From an uncultured Bacteroides sp. (GTDB lineage Bacteria > Bacteroidota > Bacteroidia > Bacteroidales > Bacteroidaceae), in contig CALADS010000020.1 in assembly GCA_937890825.1 (NCBI GenBank), positions 1 to 36,167 on the forward strand: 36,167 nt of DNA. Reading direction: 5' to 3'. The notes beneath the pieces are model-generated. The model did not search any database. It was given only the letters and a program-made list of their open reading frames with translations, and was not told the DNA's origin. This document shows, piece by piece, positions 33,448-36,167 of this stretch (positions within the stretch are counted from its first letter, which is position 1; each line of letters begins with the position of its first letter). The translations under genes were made by a program, and so were the position numbers.

Positions 33448-35499
33448 CTAAATCAAATCAACCGAACGCTTAATAAAGCTATTCAAGGCTTCGCCCTTCA
33501 ACAAACCATTCTGCAACAAGGCCAAGTCAACCAACTGAGCAACTACGGGATTTTCTGAACTGTATTTCTTCCAGAGATCACGGCGTACGTTCTCCTGCTT
33601 TTCAATGTCAGCATTGCAGTCTTCAAGCTGTTTTTTATCCTCAGCCGTCAATTCGTCAGCCTTTTTATCCTTCTGGCTCTGCTCAATAGCCATCTGACGG
33701 GCCTTCAATCCCTTGAGTTCATTTTCGACAGGTTTCAGCTCCTCGCCAAGTGCAGTGTGCATATTGTCGAGCACATTCTTAATCAAGCGATGGTCAGCAT
33801 TGAGCACCAAGTTATACATATCAGGCATTTCACCATAGAACGACATACCCTGCTGGTAGCGGCTCATATCCTTCATTCGGCGCATATATTCGCTTTGCGT
33901 AATCAGCACAGGCGAAGCATTTTCGCCCAACGACGCCGTTTCAACGTAGAACTCGGTCTTGTCGATAGCAGGCAACTTTGCCTTAAACACACCACTCAAG
34001 CCAGCGCTGTCCTCCTCGCTCAACTCCGTTTGCTTACGATCTTCTTTCTGAATCAAACGATCTACCACATCGCTGTCGACGCGGGTGAAACGGCTCTTTT
34101 CGAATTTCTGTTCCAAGAGTCCCACCAAGGGAGCATCTAACTGTCCGTCTAACAGAATTACACTATAGCCTTTTTTCTGAGCCGATTGAATGTAAGCGTA
34201 CTGTTCGTCGCGATTCGTGGCATACAGATAAATAAGGTTTCCATCCTTATCGGTCTGGCTATCCTTAATTAAGTTAGCATACTCCTCGTAAGTAAAATAC
34301 TTGCCATCCACATCCTTGAACAATGCAAAATTCTTTGCTTTGTCATAGAAGTCAGTTTCTGAAAGCATTCCGTAGTGAATGAAGAGTTTAAGATCGTCCC
34401 ATTTTGCTTCAAAGTCCTTACGATCGGTCTTGAAGATTGACTGCAAACGGTCGGATACTTTCTTCGTGATATACGACGAAATTTTCTTTACGTTTGCATC
34501 GCTCTGCAAATAGCTGCGACTCACATTCAAGGGGATGTCTGGCGAGTCAATCACACCATGAAGCAATGTCAAGAAGTCGGGCACAATATTCTCGACTTGA
34601 TCAGTAACAAATACCTGATTGCAATAGAGCTGAATCTTATTGCGATGAATTTCGATATTGTTCTTGATGCGCGGGAAATACAGAACACCAGTGAGGTTAA
34701 ACGGATAGTCTACATTCAGATGAATCCAGAACAAAGGTTCGTCAGACATGGGATAAAGTTGACGATAGAACTTCTGATAGTCCTCGTCTTTGAGTGTAGA
34801 CGGAGCTTTGGTCCATAAGGGCGTAGTGTCGTTTACCACATTATCTTCCTCAGTTTCAACCTGCTTACCGTCTTTCCATTCGGTTTTCTTGCCAAATGCA
34901 ACGGGAATGGGCAAGAAACGGCAATATTTATTAAGCAGTTCCTGAATTTTGTGGTTTTCAAGAAATTCTACGCAATCATCTGAAACGTGAAGTACAATAT
35001 CAGTACCACGATCAGCCTTTTCGCAATCGTCGATTTCGAAAGCGGGCGAGCCATCGCAGGTCCACTTTACGCCATGGGCATCGTCGCGATAACTGCGCGT
35101 AATAATATCTACGCGATCAGACACCATGAACGATGAATAAAATCCCAAGCCAAAATGTCCGATGATGGCAGAAGCATCTTCCTTGTATTTTTCAAGAAAA
35201 TCATTTGCGCCAGAAAACGCAATTTGATTGATATATTTATCAATTTCCTCGGCAGTCATACCGATACCACGGTCGCTAATGGTCAGCGTCTTGGCATCTT
35301 TGTCTATTGACACGCGCACTGTCAAATCGCCCAACTCACCTTTGAAATCGCCCTTCATCGACAGGGTCTTCAGTTTTTGAGTTGCATCGACAGCATTGCT
35401 CACAATTTCACGAAGAAAGATTTCGTGATCGCTATACAAGAATTTTTTGATGACAGGGAAAATATTCTCTGTAGTTATGCCAATATTACCTTTTTGCAT
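33448..35499 (-). CDS. htpG: HtpG, Hsp90-family chaperone
   Basis: A 683-residue ATP-driven chaperone. The N-terminal GHKL ATPase domain shows E31 and N35 in LREIVSNAVDAT, DRGIGMT and GHFGLGFYSSFMV. The middle domain has GVIDSPDIPLNVSRSYLQSD with the catalytic arginine, and the C-terminal dimerisation domain follows. The C-terminal region includes a charged insert (KDKKADELTAEDKKQLED). The frame is open to 35580, but ATG 35499 gives the usual start MQKGNIGITTENIFPV. Length is at the upper end of bacterial HtpG, as usual in Bacteroidota. No consensus promoter or recognisable heat-shock operator was found upstream. Confidence 0.95.
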   Translation of the reverse strand: MQKGNIGITTENIFPVIKKFLYSDHEIFLREIVSNAVDATQKLKTLSMKGDFKGELGDLTVRVSIDKDAKTLTISDRGIGMTAEEIDKYINQIAFSGANDFLEKYKEDASAIIGHFGLGFYSSFMVSDRVDIITRSYRDDAHGVKWTCDGSPAFEIDDCEKADRGTDIVLHVSDDCVEFLENHKIQELLNKYCRFLPIPVAFGKKTEWKDGKQVETEEDNVVNDTTPLWTKAPSTLKDEDYQKFYRQLYPMSDEPLFWIHLNVDYPFNLTGVLYFPRIKNNIEIHRNKIQLYCNQVFVTDQVENIVPDFLTLLHGVIDSPDIPLNVSRSYLQSDANVKKISSYITKKVSDRLQSIFKTDRKDFEAKWDDLKLFIHYGMLSETDFYDKAKNFALFKDVDGKYFTYEEYANLIKDSQTDKDGNLIYLYATNRDEQYAYIQSAQKKGYSVILLDGQLDAPLVGLLEQKFEKSRFTRVDSDVVDRLIQKEDRKQTELSEEDSAGLSGVFKAKLPAIDKTEFYVETASLGENASPVLITQSEYMRRMKDMSRYQQGMSFYGEMPDMYNLVLNADHRLIKNVLDNMHTALGEELKPVENELKGLKARQMAIEQSQKDKKADELTAEDKKQLEDCNADIEKQENVRRDLWKKYSSENPVVAQLVDLALLQNGLLKGEALNSFIKRSVDLI

Positions 35500-35908
35500 G
35501 GTGTTTATGTTGTTAGTTAATAGTAACCTACTACATGCAACATTTATGCCAAAGTAGGATCGTAAGCTGACTATCTGCATTAAATTCTATCTAAATACAC
35601 ATCTATTTATATCGCGCGCACGCGAGAGGATTTTTGACGCAAGGTAGGTTCTGTTAATTTGGTCATTTGTCGCTACAAGCTGCCAACCGGGAAATAACGG
35701 GATTTTGTTACATGACACTCACGAACCAACACTTACTGAACAAGATGTTATCAGATTAAGCAACAAGCCGAAAGTTGAACATAACTCTTCGCCTGTAGAA
35801 CTCGTAGCAATTTTAACGAATACCCTAACAAAGTAAAAAATCAAAATCCGACTGATTTGCCGATGACAGAACGACATAGGCATTCCGAAGACCGACATTG
35901 CAGCATTT
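35500..35908. other. Upstream region of htpG, no firm gene
   Basis: It holds the htpG leader and about 300 further bases. One plus-strand frame is open from 35648 to a TAA at 35836 (62 codons, no ATG) and has ordinary amino-acid composition (for example LTEQDVIRLSNKPKVE). It might be a gene remnant, but there is no start codon or family match. Confidence 0.4.
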
Positions 35909-35928
35909 CTGAAAACGCTAGTTTTCAG
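35909..35928. repeat. Short perfect hairpin next to repeat copy B
   Basis: CTGAAAAC and GTTTTCAG pair over 8 bp around the 4-base loop GCTA. It lies 14 bases from the 21-bp tandem repeat. There is no T-run, so termination is not implied. Confidence 0.5.
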
Positions 35929-35942
35929 CAGTTCCGAGATTC

Positions 35943-36047
35943 TTCAAACTAGCTCGGAACTAATTCAAACTAGGTCGGAACTAATTTCAACTAGGTCGGA
36001 ACTAATTTTGACTAGCTCGGAACTAATTTTGACAATTGCGGAGCAAA
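35943..36047 (-). repeat. 21-bp tandem repeat, copy B (five units)
   Basis: Five contiguous units of exactly 21 bp start at 35943, 35964, 35985, 36006 and 36027. The plus-strand core is CTCGGAACTAA or GTCGGAACTAA; the last unit is diverged. On the minus strand the core is TTAGTTCCGA, identical to copy A at 3212-3301. An inverted half-unit (AGTTCCGAG, starting at about 35930) precedes it and could pair with the first unit. Confidence 0.85.
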
Positions 36048-36057
36048 TTTTTACCAT
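35965..36057 (-). CDS. Possible 30-aa heptad-repeat peptide
   Basis: On the minus strand an ATG at 36055-36057 opens 30 codons made of four heptapeptides after the first two residues: KICSAIV, KISSELV, KISSDLV and EISSDLV, then TGA. Leu and Ile fall at the a and d positions of a coiled coil. Copy A in the window, read in the equivalent frame, also stops after four units. Translation is unproven, and a 21-bp repeat without stop codons would look open by chance. Confidence 0.25.
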   Translation of the reverse strand: MVKICSAIVKISSELVKISSDLVEISSDLV

Positions 36058-36123
36058 GCCTGCTTCCAAGCTAAAACTGGCCGCAAATCGATGACAAACT
36101 AAGCTTTGGTATTTAACTAAAGT

Positions 36124-36151
36124 TTCCCACCCCCAATAAAGAGGGTGGGAA
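36124..36151. terminator. Stem-loop at the right end of the window
   Basis: TTCCCACCC (36124-36132) pairs with GGGTGGGAA (36143-36151) over 9 bp with a 10-base loop. No T-run follows on either side within the window. It may end a transcript from a gene beyond the right border. Confidence 0.5.
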
Positions 36152-36167
36152 GTAACAGTAATTCAAA

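Noticed and set aside
35943..36047. CRISPR array
   Set aside because: Units are directly adjacent with no unique spacers, and no cas genes are present. It is a tandem minisatellite.

Overview
The window looks like chromosome from a Bacteroidota bacterium, most likely order Bacteroidales and Prevotella-like. Five observations support this: promoters of the TTTG / TAnnTTTG type (91-119, 28776-28806, and 28467-28495 on the minus strand); near absence of strong Shine-Dalgarno sites; a TamL-type outer-membrane lipoprotein; a DUF1460 secreted hydrolase; and a 29-residue mS38/AURKAIP1-like gene beside an HU gene. The exact genus cannot be read from the sequence.

Layout. (1) 1-3050: AT-rich core genes, a class I/II aminotransferase and a LolE/FtsX-type ABC permease, each closed by a hairpin. 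(2) 3051-4020: a degenerate interval with a 21-bp minisatellite, a G8 tract and the truncated start of a lemA-like gene. (3) 4023-16156: seven same-strand genes in tight array, becoming clearly G+C-richer from about 7970. They are a 1304-aa TPR/DUF4261/DUF4253 protein, a second DUF4261-like protein, a SWIM zinc-finger protein, a DUF5691 protein, a MoxR AAA+ ATPase, a DUF5682 (TraB/ChaN-like) protein and a VWA protein. The last three match the lengths and order of E. coli YehL-YehM-YehP, and SWIM corresponds to YehQ. (4) 16217-20438: a membrane-anchored DUF1266 protein followed by small lipoproteins and membrane proteins, two of which recur as a mirror-image pair on the minus strand. (5) 20648-28327, minus strand: housekeeping genes for RNase G, the mS38-like peptide, HU, RpiB, transketolase, PfkA, NhaD and tRNA-Gly. 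(6) 28814-32147, plus strand: TamL and a YycJ-like metallo-hydrolase. (7) 32360-35499, minus strand: a DUF1460 protein and HtpG. (8) 35500-36167: non-coding sequence carrying a second, inverted copy of the 21-bp minisatellite.

How the genes may work together. A MoxR ATPase with its VWA partner is a known chaperone-like pairing. Here it sits with a SWIM protein (zinc and possibly nucleic-acid binding), a HEAT-like DUF5691 protein and a TraB/ChaN-fold protein, and is headed by a very large TPR scaffold with several orphan domains. The most economical reading is one multi-protein ATP-driven system, of unknown target, carried on a transferred island with small envelope-protein cargo. The flanking housekeeping genes cover glycolysis and the pentose phosphate pathway (pfkA, tkt, rpiB), Na+/H+ exchange, outer-membrane assembly and protein folding. 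They show no direct functional link to the island.
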